A stretch of DNA of 64,000 nt, from assembly GCA_003133205.1 (NCBI GenBank), contig PKWK01000347.1, positions 1 through 64,000 of the forward strand, given 5' to 3'. The translations under genes were made by a program, and so were the position numbers. Numbering within the stretch: the first letter of the stretch is position 1; every line of letters starts with the position of its first letter. The notes beneath the pieces are model-generated. The model was not told where the DNA came from. It saw only the letters and a list, made by a program, of their open reading frames with translations, and did not search any database. Source of the stretch: Granulicella sp. GTDB taxonomy: Bacteria > Acidobacteriota > Terriglobia > Terriglobales > Acidobacteriaceae. Below, piece after piece: positions 1-8,200 of the stretch.

Positions 1-20
1 GCCCGACGCAAGAACACGAC

Positions 21-90
21 TAGGGAAGCTCTGCGCAGGTAGCTGATTCGCTGCCGCCAGCGAATCAGCTACCTGCGCAGAGCTTCCCTA
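21..90. repeat. Perfect 33-bp inverted repeat with 4-nt loop
   Basis: Bases 21-53 are the exact reverse complement of bases 58-90, separated by four bases (54-57). This gives a 70-nt perfect hairpin beginning TAGGGAAGCTCTGCGCAGGT. No T-run follows the right arm, so it does not look like an ordinary rho-independent terminator. It lies just before a dispersed repeat (127-248). It may be a palindromic mobile element, a cruciform site, or a fold-back assembly artefact. Confidence 0.9.
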
Positions 91-126
91 ATGGGTTGGA
101 CTGCAGCTCGAAGAGATAATTTTGCA

Positions 127-248
127 AGAGATTTGCAAGAACGTTTGGGCATTCTGGCCCTTTTCGCCCTTCTGTCCTCTTTTAGAATGTGTAACTTGCT
201 GATTCTGTTAGTGGCACAGGAGACCGATCCCGTCTCTGGCCACCACAT
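127..248. repeat. Dispersed repeat, copy A
   Basis: About 120 bp that align nearly end to end with 35727-35850. Shared blocks include CGTTTGGGCATTCTGGCCC near the start and GAGACCGATCCCGTCTCTGG near the end, the latter holding a GAGAC/GTCTC inverted repeat. Both copies could encode a short leucine-rich stretch (RLGILA...ALL), but the frames are not maintained through the element, so I do not call a gene. The rest of 249-603 shows nothing I recognise. Confidence 0.75.
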
Positions 249-603
249 CCCAAGAAACTTAGGGGGCGCTTAGCGGAAGCGGGTCCACCCGCTTTCTCCC
301 CCGCACATTGCCGGAACCTTGTTCTCTGAATGCGTGAGTTTCGCCATGAGTGTGACCACGGCAGCCTTCCGGCGATCACCACCCGCATGTGCGTTCAGTT
401 GAAGTGTTGTGTGGACGTCCGCGAGAGATGCACTGGCTGCTTGAGTTAGGCGACACCCATCACGATCGAGGGTGTCGTCCATCCGACCTGCCTCTGGTCT
501 TCGCGTAGCGTGGCTTCGCTTTCACTTAATCGGGAGGGGATCTCCTTAAGAAAATGACAAAACCATTACATTGAGGTTCGCAAAAGGAGCATCTCCGTTT
601 GTT

Positions 604-610
604 AGGAGGT
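604..610 (+). promoter_or_regulatory. Ribosome binding site deciding the start at 617
   Basis: AGGAGGT lies 6 nt before the ATG at 617. A TTG at 599 is in frame upstream, but the consensus Shine-Dalgarno would fall inside that longer version, so ATG 617 is the better start. Confidence 0.85.
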
Positions 611-616
611 AAGCAA

Positions 617-2410
617 ATGCAGACCTACTTCAAGGGCGCTCGTGCCCGAGTGCTGCTGTCATCCGTTTTCGGGCCTTACGCGCAGGATGATGAATTCGGC
701 AGTCGCTCGATCAATCCGATGGAGCTGTATCACAACCAGGTCACCCGGGCCCAGGGCGCATTCTCGTTAAGGATGTTCCATAGAAGCTGGGGCATCATGA
801 TGATCCAGGCCAACATTCCAGCGCCAACCACCGTGCTGGATTTTCCCACACGTGAGGTCTTCGAACGGGAGCTGCGCGAGCACGAGTATGACATTGTCGG
901 AATCACGTCGATCATCGTGAACGTCGGCAAGGTGCGCGAGATGTGCCGCATGGTGCGAGATATCTCGCCGAGGTCGACGATTGTGGTCGGCGGGCACGTG
1001 ACCGCGATTTCGGCGATCGAGACGATGATCGACGCGGACTTTATCGTGCGCGGCGAAGGAATCTCATGGATGAGACGCTTCCTCGGTCTCGATGAAAAGG
1101 CTCCCATCGTGCATCCACCGATTGTTTCCGGATTCGGTCATCGCGTGATGGGACTGAAGTTACCGCTCAACCTCGGTTCTACGGCGGCTACCATTGTGCC
1201 TTCGGTGGGATGCCCCATGGGCTGCAACTTCTGCACAACCTCGGCGTTCTTTGGAGGAAAGGGCAAAGTTCTTAACTTCTATAACACGGGGGAGGAACTG
1301 TACGGAGTAATGTCCGAGATGGAGGGCAAGCTCGGCGTGAGCTCGTTCTTCATCATGGATGAGAATTTTCTACTGAATAAGAGCCGCGCGATGGAACTGC
1401 TGGCGCACATGAAGCGGGACGGGAAATCATGGGAATTCTATGTGTTCTCGTCAGCGAACGCGATTGCCAAGTACACGATGGATGAACTGGTGGAACTGGG
1501 CATCTCCTGGGTGTGGATGGGGCTTGAGTCGCCGAAGTCAGGTTACAGCAAGCTGGCAGACGTCGATACGCTCGCGATGACGGGGGAACTGCACCAGCAC
1601 GGCATTCGAGTACTGGGTTCGACGATTGTGGGCATGGAGCATCACACGCCGGAGAATATCGGTGAAGAGATTGAGCATGCGGTGGCACATGACACCGATT
1701 TTCACCAGTTCATGTTGTACACGCCGGTACCCGGAACACCGCTCTATCAGCAGATGCAGCGCGAAGAGCGGCTGCTGGAGGGCAATCTGGCGGACATCCA
1801 CGGACAATTCAAGTTTAATTTTCGGCATCCGGCGATCTCGCGGGACCAGTCGAAAGAGTTTCTGGATTGGGCGTTCCGACGCGACTTCGAACGGAACGGA
1901 CCGAGCTTGTTTCGGGTCTGCAAGACCACGCTGCAGGGCTGGAGGCGGTATAAGAACCATCCGGATCTGCGGATTCGCCGGAGGTTTTGCCACGAGGCGA
2001 AGGCATTGAAGTGGACCTATAGCGGACTACTGTGGGCGATGGAACGCTTTCTCAGGCCTACGAATGAACGCGTGGCAGGGCAGATTCGGGTATTGCGTGA
2101 TGAGGTCCGGCGGGAGTTCGGACTTGCGTCTATGCTGTCGGAATGGTCGCTCGGGCCGCTGATGCTGGCGACGGCGAAACGGGAGGAGCGGCGGCTTGCG
2201 GAAGGCATAACATACGAACCGAAAACAATAATCGAGCGGACGAATTGGGTCGGCAATGCGGATTCTGCCGTACTTCCTGAGAGTATTGGTTCTGTATTCC
2301 GGCCGGATTATGCTGTTACGGGCAGGTCCTCAATGTGTCCTCCATCGATCGGGACGTCTGGTTCAGCTCCATTTCCTATATTGAGATCTCGGGACGCTGG
2401 GCAATTCTAA
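617..2410 (+). CDS. B12-binding-domain radical SAM protein
   Basis: A 597-aa protein. The N-terminal ~150 residues look like a cobalamin-binding Rossmann domain (EYDIVGITSI, then STIVVGGHVTA). A radical SAM core follows with the cluster motif CPMGCNFC, which is CxxxCxxC, near residue 200, and a TIM-barrel segment with WMGLES and STIVGMEHHTPE. The family uses S-adenosylmethionine and often cobalamin for methylations or ring rearrangements; the substrate cannot be read from sequence. The last ~60 residues after TYEPKTIIERTNW look unlike the family tail and may be a late frame shift or a poorly conserved extension. It stands alone, with no operon partner on the same strand. Confidence 0.85.
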   Translation: MQTYFKGARARVLLSSVFGPYAQDDEFGSRSINPMELYHNQVTRAQGAFSLRMFHRSWGIMMIQANIPAPTTVLDFPTREVFERELREHEYDIVGITSIIVNVGKVREMCRMVRDISPRSTIVVGGHVTAISAIETMIDADFIVRGEGISWMRRFLGLDEKAPIVHPPIVSGFGHRVMGLKLPLNLGSTAATIVPSVGCPMGCNFCTTSAFFGGKGKVLNFYNTGEELYGVMSEMEGKLGVSSFFIMDENFLLNKSRAMELLAHMKRDGKSWEFYVFSSANAIAKYTMDELVELGISWVWMGLESPKSGYSKLADVDTLAMTGELHQHGIRVLGSTIVGMEHHTPENIGEEIEHAVAHDTDFHQFMLYTPVPGTPLYQQMQREERLLEGNLADIHGQFKFNFRHPAISRDQSKEFLDWAFRRDFERNGPSLFRVCKTTLQGWRRYKNHPDLRIRRRFCHEAKALKWTYSGLLWAMERFLRPTNERVAGQIRVLRDEVRREFGLASMLSEWSLGPLMLATAKREERRLAEGITYEPKTIIERTNWVGNADSAVLPESIGSVFRPDYAVTGRSSMCPPSIGTSGSAPFPILRSRDAGQF

Positions 2411-2585
2411 ACACTGCGGTGTATCACGTCCTTCCCGGGGAACGACTTCGCTTGGGAAATGCGAAGAGATGTCTGATCGCGACCAGTAACGAGCCAAGGG
2501 TACAGACAGTGGCACGCGACACGGGTCTCGGTCGGATGTTCACCGGCCTCTTCTTTGCGCCGCTGGTCCACTGATTCAGTGCGAA

Positions 2586-2690
2586 CTACGAGACTTGAAA
2601 AAGCATCTGCATCAGGATTGCGCTGCCCATAAACAGGAGCAACGCCACGGGCATGGCCACTGCGCCAACCTTGAGGAAGCGCCAGTAGGT
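2586..2690 (-). pseudogene. Possible C-terminal remnant of a membrane transporter
   Basis: On the minus strand a ~34-codon frame reads TYWRFLKVGAVAMPVALLLF and then a second hydrophobic stretch before a TAG at 2586-2588. This resembles the last helix of anion or proton antiporters of the ion-transporter superfamily. A stop lies immediately upstream in frame, so only a fragment remains. The rest of 2411-2788 contains nothing else I can identify. Confidence 0.35.
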
Positions 2691-2788
2691 CCCTCAAAGG
2701 CCACACTTACCGGCTTGCAGTCCTTGGGCAGGCTATAGGGAATGCGGCAAATACGTGTCTCAGAACAAATGTGAAGCTGAAGGTTTCT

Positions 2789-3886
2789 CTACGTTTGCTT
2801 GATAATAAATACGGTCTTGTCGTCGATCTCATCACTGCGACCGTCCTGGCGTAGCCGATCGTCTCTCTTCACTGCGTAGTCCAGGACCGCGTTGCAAATG
2901 TCCTTGGCAGGCTGTTGTTCGTGCTCGCCTATGATTGCTTCAATCTGACGTCTTTCCTGCTCGTCACTGCCATCGTAGACGCCGTCTGTGTAGAGGAAAA
3001 GAACGTCTCCCCTGCCCATGAGCGTAATCTCTGCGATATCGGAGGAGTTCATCCGTCTCTTCCTCAGGCTGACCGAAATATATTTGTTCCGGTCGGGATG
3101 GTCTTCGGGAATTTCAAGCCCAAGCGCGGGAAACTGCACCATGCGATCCCTTCCAACCTCCATGAACTTCTTGTACTTTGCCGAGAACACGAGCGGAGGT
3201 GGATGGCCGAAATTGACAAAGCGAAATTGCCCGCTGGAACGGATTTCGCCATAGAGCAACGTGGCAATTTCGCGGGAGCTTGCATCCATGTCCCGGCCCA
3301 GGGCATTCCGCGCTGTTGCCGACTGCGCAAGTCTCAGATTGAGCTGTTCGAAAAGAGCCGGCGTAATTGTCCCGCTCCGGTCGAGTTCGGTGAGCATGAA
3401 CGCGTGGAGGGTATCATGAACGGTTGACGCTATCTTTGCCGCAATAATACCGTGGCCCTGCGCATCGACGAGAAGCACTCCGGCGGTTGTGTAAAGCTCC
3501 TGCAAGTTCTCGGCAATCCTTAGTTGCTCCGAACTCTTTGCCTTCCTGTACTGAAGTCCATCGGCATCTGTGTAGCCAGCTCTCGATGACAGCCACTGAA
3601 CATGCACATCGACTTCATTGCGTGCCGATGCCCCTTCAGCGGGCGGTTCCAGATACTCTTTCGATAGCCGCCGAGCTTGGGTGATGCGTGCCTCAATGTT
3701 GTAGCGCTGTTGGAAGTTGATGTATTCAAAGACATCGCCCCCGACAGTTCCGGCCGGAATGGTGTTTCCATGCATATCGATGCCAGCCAGTTGAGGAATT
3801 GCCCCCTCGACCGGCATTAGCCTCTTGCGGAGATACTCATCGATAGTCAGGGGCAGGTCGGCATGGACGATTTCTTGCGATGACAT
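2789..3886 (-). CDS. SpoIIE/RsbU-type PP2C protein phosphatase
   Basis: A 365-aa soluble protein with a PPM/SpoIIE phosphatase core: AGTVGGDVFEY (first metal Asp) near residue 47, VDAQGHGIIAA near 140, FVNFGHPPPL near 224, LFLYTDGVYD near 305 and DDKTVFIIK at the C terminus. Family members dephosphorylate anti-sigma-factor antagonists in partner-switching systems, or act as output domains of sensors. No PAS, GAF or receiver domain precedes the core, and no anti-sigma or antagonist gene lies next to it, so its partner is unknown. There is an unusual ~60-residue charged insertion between the first two motifs. Confidence 0.85.
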   Translation of the reverse strand: MSSQEIVHADLPLTIDEYLRKRLMPVEGAIPQLAGIDMHGNTIPAGTVGGDVFEYINFQQRYNIEARITQARRLSKEYLEPPAEGASARNEVDVHVQWLSSRAGYTDADGLQYRKAKSSEQLRIAENLQELYTTAGVLLVDAQGHGIIAAKIASTVHDTLHAFMLTELDRSGTITPALFEQLNLRLAQSATARNALGRDMDASSREIATLLYGEIRSSGQFRFVNFGHPPPLVFSAKYKKFMEVGRDRMVQFPALGLEIPEDHPDRNKYISVSLRKRRMNSSDIAEITLMGRGDVLFLYTDGVYDGSDEQERRQIEAIIGEHEQQPAKDICNAVLDYAVKRDDRLRQDGRSDEIDDKTVFIIKQT

Positions 3887-4219
3887 GGTATCTCAAGCTC
3901 CCGGCAGGTGCTCATGCTATCAGCGAAACACTGGCCTCACAACCTGGCTCTTCAACTCCTTCGGGCTTTCCCTGTGTGCAGACGAATACGTGCTTGATGA
4001 AACGGCTCCATGGATGCTCTCCTGTGACCCCGGTCGCGAGGCGTGCTCACAGCTCAAGCGTAGGCTGCACCCCCCTATGGCGCAAGGCGAGTACTAGCAA
4101 AGTATAGCTCTTCTTCAAATGGCATCTCGATCTTTTGGTTCGACGAATAACCCGTTCATATGGCCGACTTAGTTCGAGTACACAGTCGGTGAATATATGG
4201 ACTCGCACGTCAGTGGGCT
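3887..4219. other. Intergenic, nothing recognised
   Basis: 333 bp between the phosphatase start and the thiM stop. Short frames here have no recognisable similarity, and I see no hairpin with a T-run. Confidence 0.5.
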
Positions 4220-5032
4220 CTACCAAGTACCTCCTGCAATCCGTACCCCAGCTCGTAGGGCGTCTTCTCTCAGTTCTGCCACCGCGTCGTAGAGAGACAT
4301 TTGAAATGTCCCAGGTCCCCGCGCATTTTCTGCTGCAATCTCGCCCGCCAATCCGTACGCGGCGAGTGCGGACGTGGCTGCACGCACAGAGTCCCGTTCG
4401 ACAGCCGCGCAGGCCGCAACAACCGCGGTTGCCATGCAACCTGTACCGGTGACGGTGCTCATCATGGGATGACCATTCGCTATGCGGATGGAGCGCACAC
4501 CATCGGTCACAACATCCACGGCTCCAGTGACCGCCGCGACGCAGTGGTATTTCTCAGCGAATTGCGAAGCGATGTCTCCCGCGTCGCCTACCACGCTAAG
4601 CGATTCGACACCGCTGATCTTCGCCTTCACTCCAGCCAGTGACGCAATTTCTGCCATGTTGCCGCGCACAATGGCAATCGACAATTCATGTAGCAGAAGC
4701 CGTGCGCTCTTCGTGCGCAACTGTGTTGCTCCGGCTCCAACGGGATCCAGGACGATCGGGATGTTCCGTTGATTGGCGCGACGGCCTGCCATGAGCATTG
4801 CGTCGACCTGGTCCGGCCAAAGAGTGCCCAGATTCAACACCAACGCACTGGCGGCATCTACCATTTGCTCAACTTCTTCTTTGGCGTGGGCCATCACTGG
4901 AAGGGCCCCAATGCACAACGTGATGTTTGCGACAGCGTTCATGCTGACGAAGTTTGTGATGTGGTGAACGAGTGGCCGCCTGGATCGAACGTTCGCGATG
5001 ACCTCAGCAACTTTTGTTGGCGCGTTGTTCAT
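4220..5032 (-). CDS. thiM: Hydroxyethylthiazole kinase
   Basis: A 270-aa protein matching ThiM throughout. It has HHITNFVSMNAVANITLCIG at residues ~23-42, LNLGTLWPDQVDAML near 90, PIVLDPVGAGAT near 113, a VRGNMAEIASL segment, AVTGAVDVVTDG, and the phosphate-binding TVTGTGCMATAVVAACAA near 193. ThiM phosphorylates 4-methyl-5-(2-hydroxyethyl)thiazole with ATP in thiamine salvage. Other thi genes are absent from the window. I looked for a TPP riboswitch in the 98-bp divergent gap to the flavin reductase and saw none of the conserved elements. Confidence 0.95.
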   Translation of the reverse strand: MNNAPTKVAEVIANVRSRRPLVHHITNFVSMNAVANITLCIGALPVMAHAKEEVEQMVDAASALVLNLGTLWPDQVDAMLMAGRRANQRNIPIVLDPVGAGATQLRTKSARLLLHELSIAIVRGNMAEIASLAGVKAKISGVESLSVVGDAGDIASQFAEKYHCVAAVTGAVDVVTDGVRSIRIANGHPMMSTVTGTGCMATAVVAACAAVERDSVRAATSALAAYGLAGEIAAENARGPGTFQMSLYDAVAELREDALRAGVRIAGGTW

Positions 5033-5130
5033 ACTCCACTCCCAAACCCGATCTGTGTTGGCGATTGCCGTTGCGGAACTACAATGGTTACGCCCTGACC
5101 ATCATTCCTTGCTGACGGGGTCCAGGAGCG

Positions 5131-5670
5131 ATGATTGTGATGAAAGATCTACCTCTGTCGAACGTATACCAGTTGCTCGAACCAGGTCCGGTGGTTTTGC
5201 TGACGACCGCCCACAAGGGTCGAGCCAACGTCATGGCGATGTCCTGGCACATGATGGTCGAATTCGAGCCCCCGCTGATTGCCTGCGTCGTGAGCAACGC
5301 TAATTTTAGCTTTGCCGCACTGCGGGCGACGAAAGAGTGCGTGATCGCGGTTCCGGCGCTGAATCTGGCGCCCAAAATCGTTGAAATCGGCAACTGCTCA
5401 GGCCGGGACGTGGAGAAGTTCCAAAGATTCGGCCTGACGCCGATGCCAGCCCAGCGAGTGACAGCGCCTCTCGTGGCCGAGTGTTTCGCGAATCTCGAAT
5501 GCATAATGGCCGATACTCGTCTTGTCAATAAACACAATCTCTTCGTCCTCGAAGTGGTCAAGGCGTGGACTGATCCGGCGCAGAAGAATCCGAAAACCAT
5601 CCACCATCACGGGTATGGCCGATTTGCTGTGGACGGCGAGATGATCAAACTGAAGTCGAAGATGCCATAG
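5131..5670 (+). CDS. Flavin reductase-like (FMN-binding split barrel) protein
   Basis: A 179-aa protein with the flavin reductase-like domain: GPVVLLTTAHKGRANVMAMS near residue 18, PPLIACVVSNANFSF near 47, CVIAVPALNLAPKIVEIGNC, and LFVLEVVKAW. These proteins bind FMN and reduce flavin or transfer electrons; the physiological partner is not evident. It is divergent from thiM. ATG 5131 and ATG 5140 are both possible starts; AGGAG at 5124-5128 is too close to the first and rather far from the second. Confidence 0.8.
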   Translation: MIVMKDLPLSNVYQLLEPGPVVLLTTAHKGRANVMAMSWHMMVEFEPPLIACVVSNANFSFAALRATKECVIAVPALNLAPKIVEIGNCSGRDVEKFQRFGLTPMPAQRVTAPLVAECFANLECIMADTRLVNKHNLFVLEVVKAWTDPAQKNPKTIHHHGYGRFAVDGEMIKLKSKMP

Positions 5671-6028
5671 TCGACACAGGGCCATGCCGGTAAATAAGAG
5701 TTATTGGTGGATGTCCCTTCGCTGGGCCGATGATGGGTCACCGCGACGAGTTCGAACTTCTCCTATCCGCTCCGGTTTCTGAAGGAAGTAGCATGGGTTG
5801 GCCAACGTCAACCTTTGTTCTTCGGACTAAGGGGAATATACTGGAGCTGGTCAGCGTTGCATCGTGCGTGTCCGCTATGACCACCCGACCCGATCTATGA
5901 TTGGCCGGTCGTAGCGCTACCTACCGCATGACGCCAAAGATGGATGACGCCAGCAGTGCCCCGGTTCCGATCGAACAGGACCTCCGCAGTGACCCGCTGA
6001 CCAGGGATTCCATCCCATAGGAGGACTT

Positions 6029-6205
6029 ATGGCAGTTTCTGGAACGACAACTCCTTCAACCAGTGACGTACTTCATTTCGAAGACCACAGTCGGCTTTCT
6101 GCAGAGGAGATAGCCAAAGCGGTTGCCCGCCACCAGCGCGAACATCCGAACAGACAAATGATGAATGCTGCGGCAAAGTCGCAGAAAACAACTCCCCGTC
6201 AATAG
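6029..6205 (+). CDS. Small hypothetical protein, 58 aa
   Basis: The ATG at 6029 is preceded by AGGAGG at 6019-6024, one of the strongest ribosome binding sites in the window, with 4-nt spacing. The product is hydrophilic with no membrane segment: an acidic N-terminal half containing FEDHSRLSAEEIAKAVARHQ, which looks helical, and a basic Q/K-rich tail. I do not recognise a family. It is isolated between the flavin reductase and the activase gene. The surrounding stretches 5671-6018 and 6206-6804 show nothing else supportable. Confidence 0.55.
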   Translation: MAVSGTTTPSTSDVLHFEDHSRLSAEEIAKAVARHQREHPNRQMMNAAAKSQKTTPRQ

Positions 6206-6804
6206 CGTTGGTAGACGCGCGGTAACAGACGCCGAGTTGTGGCGTGGAAGCGGTCATTCTGATGGAAGTGTATTTGGCCGGAGTTAGATTTACCTCAAGG
6301 AATGAGGCCCACCCGCTGCTTTGTTCTACTGCGCCGACTCGGCCGGAAGTGAGTCAAGCCTGCCTAGAGATCCTCCTGAGTGACGGTCTCCGACCACTGG
6401 AACATTCGTGAATACTGGCCGAGACATATCAGGACGATGCGCCTGAACATACCGGTCAAGCAACTCATTGTCTGATCCCAACTCGGTCGTGAGACTCCAG
6501 GCGTAAGCCGATTTGCGAACGTCAGGAGCAGTCTCGCAGGTCGTTTTTTGCGGAGGCAAAGTGCTGATTCGATACAGAGTATCCGATTCCCAGGACTGAT
6601 CGCAGGCGGATGAAGGATTGTACGGGCGATTCCCATGATTGAAGCAACATGAGTATGTGTGCTGTACGACATTTCAAAACTTCTATCTTTCCCCTCTGTT
6701 TGGGCGTACAGTTCCTTCGCATTGCAGATTTGAGTTGATCGGATTTTCAGTTTTCGCCTGCCCGCGAAGCTCCTTTCACCGGCCGTCCGCAGTTCCCAGC
6801 CGCC

Positions 6805-7758
6805 ATGTCCTACGTAGGCATCAACATCGGCGCACTGACGGTAAAGGTGGTCGCGGTCCACTCCGACGTCAAGAATGCCAAGGTCATGGCTCATCAGGGA
6901 CGGCCCCTGGAAGTTCTTGAGCAGTTGCTCGCGATGCCAGAGTTCGCCGACGCCGAATATTTCGGCGTATCCGGTCACCTGGGCCACATTTCCGAATTCG
7001 CCGCGATTCTACGCGCTCTGCGCGAGGTGGGCGGCGAGTTCGACGCCGTGGCTTCGTTGGGCGGCGAATCTTTTCTGGTCTATACGCTCGCAGCTGGAAG
7101 GGTCATCAATGTCTTGTCGCACAACAAATGTGCGGCCGGAAGCGGAGAATTCCTTGTACAACTGATCGGACGGATAGGACTTGACATCGATGCTGCGATC
7201 CAGCTTTCGTCTTCTGGAACCGTTGTGCCGCTGGCTTCGCGCTGTACGGTGCATTGCAAATCCGATGTGACGCACAAGCTCAATCGTCATGAGGCGACCC
7301 CCGCGGACATCCTGAAGACGCTGCACGACAGCATGGCCGGTAAAGTCGCCGCACTGCTTGAGAAAGGACAAAACTCGCTGCGGCGCGTGCTGCTGATTGG
7401 AGGCGTGACGCGCAACGCTGCGCTGGTTGAAGCATTGCGCGCAAAGCTTTTCGGAACTGAGCTGATCGTGTTACCAGAGAGCGAGTGGTTCGAAGCGTGG
7501 GGCAGCGCATTGCTCACGCGCGACAAGCCGCTTCACAAGTCCCCGCAGATTTCGCATCCGCCAGTCTTCAGACGCTCCCGCCGCTTGATCGTTATAAGGA
7601 CCGGGTGCAGGTCATGGCCGCCCCCCCCCCGCGCAGGCACCGCCCGACGGGGCGATAGTTTTGGGAGTGGATGCGGGCTCGACGACTACCAAGGCAATTC
7701 TGCTCGATCCTGCGACGCGCGGCCTGGTGGCCTCGCACTACACGCGGACGCGCGATGA
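6805..7758 (+). CDS. CoA-dehydratase activase-like protein, first ATPase domain (frame-disrupted gene)
   Basis: Residues 1 to ~245 form a BadF/BadG/BcrA/BcrD-type ASKHA ATPase: INIGALTVKVVAV, the cluster-ligand motif NKCAAGSGEFL near residue 110, ASRCTVHCKSD near 148 and VLLIGGVTRNAALVEAL near 198. Family activators hydrolyse ATP to drive a one-electron transfer from a bridging [4Fe-4S] cluster to a 2-hydroxyacyl-CoA dehydratase-type component. After about base 7550 this frame is no longer authentic. The linker PPLDRYKDRVQVM, typical of the family, is read in another frame from 7569. The fragment should be joined to 7661-8200 and 8151-11000. Confidence 0.8.
   Translation: MSYVGINIGALTVKVVAVHSDVKNAKVMAHQGRPLEVLEQLLAMPEFADAEYFGVSGHLGHISEFAAILRALREVGGEFDAVASLGGESFLVYTLAAGRVINVLSHNKCAAGSGEFLVQLIGRIGLDIDAAIQLSSSGTVVPLASRCTVHCKSDVTHKLNRHEATPADILKTLHDSMAGKVAALLEKGQNSLRRVLLIGGVTRNAALVEALRAKLFGTELIVLPESEWFEAWGSALLTRDKPLHKSPQISHPPVFRRSRRLIVIRTGCRSWPPPPRAGTARRGDSFGSGCGLDDYQGNSARSCDARPGGLALHADAR
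7621..7630 (+). other. C10 homopolymer at a frame change
   Basis: Ten consecutive C residues sit in the linker between the two ATPase domains. The linker reads in one frame before the tract and the second domain (VLGVDAGSTTTK) in another after it. Such a tract is prone both to slippage in cells and to sequencing error. Confidence 0.8.
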
Positions 7759-8200
7759 CCCCGTGGCAGCGGTTCGTGAATGCCTCAGAGCCCTTATCAG
7801 CCAAGTTGGCAATCGTTCGGTGGGCCTGGTAGGCACAACGGGTTCGGCCCGCGAGCTGGTTGGCGCGTGCCTGGGAACCGAGCAGGTGTACAACGAGATT
7901 TCGGCCCATGCCGCCGGCGCGACGCACTTTACCGCGGACGTGGATACGATTTTCGAGATTGGCGGCCAGGACGCCAAATACATCTATCTTCGCAATGGCG
8001 TGCCCATCGGCTATGCGATGAATAACGCCTGCTCGGCGGGCACTGGCTCTTTTCTCGAGGAGAGCGCGCAGGGCGACCTCGGGATCAGTGTCCGCGATAT
8101 TGCAGACCACGCATTGGCTGCGGTCTCGCCGGTGAAATTCAAGACGACTTGTGCGGCGTTTATCAATTCTGACATCCGCATCGCCCAGCAACAGGGCTAA
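7661..8200 (+). CDS. CoA-dehydratase activase-like protein, second ATPase domain (frame-disrupted gene)
   Basis: This frame carries the second ASKHA ATPase of the long activase family: GVDAGSTTTKAILLDP at its start, GTTGSARELVGACLG, EIGGQDAKYIYL, NNACSAGTGSFLEESA (cluster-ligand Cys) and TTCAAFINSDIRIAQQQG, then a TAA. The domain is complete except for its last ~60 residues (DDILAGLVYAIAENYL...), which follow in the frame of 8151-11000. The change falls at about 8193-8197 and needs one extra or two missing bases. The ATG at 7661 is only the first in this frame; the authentic domain begins a little upstream (AQAPPDGAIVL). Confidence 0.8.
   Translation: MGVDAGSTTTKAILLDPATRGLVASHYTRTRDDPVAAVRECLRALISQVGNRSVGLVGTTGSARELVGACLGTEQVYNEISAHAAGATHFTADVDTIFEIGGQDAKYIYLRNGVPIGYAMNNACSAGTGSFLEESAQGDLGISVRDIADHALAAVSPVKFKTTCAAFINSDIRIAQQQG

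Noticed and set aside
91..273. 60-codon ORF in repeat copy A
   Set aside because: The second copy of the repeat breaks the same frame, so this is a repeat element rather than a gene.
5033..5130. TPP riboswitch before thiM
   Set aside because: The 98-bp gap has none of the conserved TPP-aptamer segments.
6364..6987. 207-codon minus-strand ORF overlapping the activase start
   Set aside because: It runs antisense into the ATPase domain and shows no family features.
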